Below, in pieces: positions 63,098 to 64,000 of a stretch of 64,000 nt of DNA. Below the pieces are notes generated by a model that was not told where the DNA came from, did no database searches, and saw only the letters and a program-made list of their open reading frames with translations. Source of the stretch: Actinoplanes lobatus (GTDB lineage Bacteria > Actinomycetota > Actinomycetes > Mycobacteriales > Micromonosporaceae); the NCBI RefSeq assembly GCF_014205215.1, contig NZ_JACHNC010000001.1, forward strand, positions 2,547,001 to 2,611,000, written 5' to 3'. How positions within the stretch are numbered: position 1 is the stretch's first letter; each line of letters starts with the position of its first letter. A program made the position numbers and the translations under genes.

Positions 63098-64000
63098 ATG
63101 ATCATGCGACGCGGGGGCGCCGTCAGCGCACTGTCCACTCTGTTGCTGCTCTCGGCCGGACTTCCGGCACGAGCCGCCGACGACCCGGTGGCCGACACCG
63201 TCGCGCCGGTCGTCAACGACTTCGGCATTCCGTCCGGCACCCTCGTCGGGTTGAACCCCTACTTCACCTCGACCGTGAGCGACAACGTCGGTGTGGTCCG
63301 GGTCGAGGTGTGGCACGGCCGCGTGCGCCTGGCCGACTCCGGCACGGGCGCCTGGGAAACCGTGAACTTCAAGCCCGACCTCGGCGGGATCCGGGAGGCC
63401 GGACCGGTCGACCTGGTGATCCGTGCCCACGACGCGGCCGGGAACGTCGGCACGGCCACCACCACCGTGATCATCGACCGGGACCTGCCCACCGCGACCA
63501 TCACCCCGGCCTTCGGCACCGTCGTCCCGGCGCTGCCCCTGACCATCGAGCTCACCGACATCCCCAGCGACATCCTGGAGATCTCGATGGACGCGCCGGA
63601 GCCGATCGGGACCACCTGGCGGACCAGCGGCCCGTGGACCTTCAAATGGAACGCCCGCAAGGGCATGACCCCGCCGGTCTTCACCCTGCGTGACGTGAAC
63701 GACAACATCAGCACCATCACCACCGGGTACTTCGTCGACGCCGACGTGCCGCAGGTGACCTCGGTGGCGCCGGCCTGGAACGCGCTCGTCCGCGGCACCC
63801 GGATCTACAGCACGATCACCGCCACCGACCGGGCCGGTGTCGAGAAGGCACAGCTCAACGGGTCCGCCGTGGACACCGTGGCGCCCTGGACCGGGTCGAT
63901 CCCGGCCGGTGCCGACGGTGCCAAGACGTTGACCTGGACGGTCACCGACCGGCTCGGCAACTTCAAGCGGTTCAACTGGCCGGTCATCGTGGACAACACC
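63098..64000 (+). CDS. Secreted Ig-like repeat protein (partial, 3' end beyond window)
   Basis: 301 codons to the window edge with no stop. The signal peptide is MRRGGAVSALSTLLLLSAGLPARAADD. At least three beta-sandwich repeats follow, each with a DxVAPxV..DN(V/I) type opening and a DxxGN(V/F) ending (DAAGNVGTATT, DVNDNISTIT, DRLGNFKRF). Such bacterial Ig-like repeats occur in large surface or secreted proteins. Nothing is seen of any catalytic part. The start may be ATG 63098 or 63104. Confidence 0.82.
   Translation, partial: MIMRRGGAVSALSTLLLLSAGLPARAADDPVADTVAPVVNDFGIPSGTLVGLNPYFTSTVSDNVGVVRVEVWHGRVRLADSGTGAWETVNFKPDLGGIREAGPVDLVIRAHDAAGNVGTATTTVIIDRDLPTATITPAFGTVVPALPLTIELTDIPSDILEISMDAPEPIGTTWRTSGPWTFKWNARKGMTPPVFTLRDVNDNISTITTGYFVDADVPQVTSVAPAWNALVRGTRIYSTITATDRAGVEKAQLNGSAVDTVAPWTGSIPAGADGAKTLTWTVTDRLGNFKRFNWPVIVDNT

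Overview
The window is a high-GC actinobacterial chromosome segment, most likely from Micromonosporaceae and probably Actinoplanes or a close relative. This rests on very GC-rich codon use, many GTG starts, leaderless or GGAGG-led genes, WXG100/EccE type VII secretion genes, DUF397/XRE regulator pairs, a BldG-type regulator, a Ku/LigD repair island and an MFS-dTMP kinase fusion. I recognise no insertion sequence, prophage, rRNA or CRISPR array. There is one tRNA (Thr-CGT).

0-10.2 kb: the tail of a polyprenyl synthase, an IclR regulator, an anti-sigma-like protein, RarD and a small four-helix membrane protein. Then comes a type VII secretion patch. eccE diverges from two WXG100 genes, which are followed by a 1.1k-residue protein with two SseB-like domains joined by a long Pro/Gly/Ala-rich linker and by an overlapping small partner gene. 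10.4-16.6 kb: an alpha/beta-hydrolase homologue that has lost its nucleophile, a lipoprotein, a secreted M6 (immune inhibitor A) metalloprotease and acetyl-CoA synthetase.

16.9-36.9 kb: a block with conserved actinobacterial order. It holds a Fic-like protein, a PH-domain membrane protein, an HAD phosphatase, a STAS protein and a translationally coupled Tad pilus operon (ssd, tadA, tadB, small ORF, tadC, DUF4244 pilin, two TadE-like genes). A convergent helicase, bldG plus its anti-sigma partner, hppA, a lipoprotein, a conserved unknown and topA follow. bldG carries a frameshift in a run of seven C. 36.9-48 kb: a sugar-lactone oxidase, a TetR regulator, an alanine-racemase-fold enzyme, the MFS-dTMP kinase fusion (apparently starting at ATC), an SGNH hydrolase, holB, a second type VII-like cassette (YbaB-like, EspC-like, WXG-like and an LPITG wall-anchored protein) and ricT. 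The tmk-holB-ricT neighbourhood seen in other bacteria is therefore interrupted here by the secretion cassette.

48-64 kb: tRNA-Thr, a membrane metallophosphoesterase, an SDR, two MFS transporters, a geranylgeranyl-reductase-like flavoprotein, an XRE/DUF397/DUF397/DUF6226-like regulatory group, small membrane proteins, a Nudix hydrolase and a non-homologous end-joining island (Ku divergent from separate LigD ligase and polymerase genes). A secreted Ig-like protein runs off the end. The main candidates for new biology are the SseB-double/WXG100/EccE locus and the cassette at 44-47 kb. Three reading-frame anomalies (bldG, the tmk fusion start and one signal peptide) need checking against raw reads before being read as biology.
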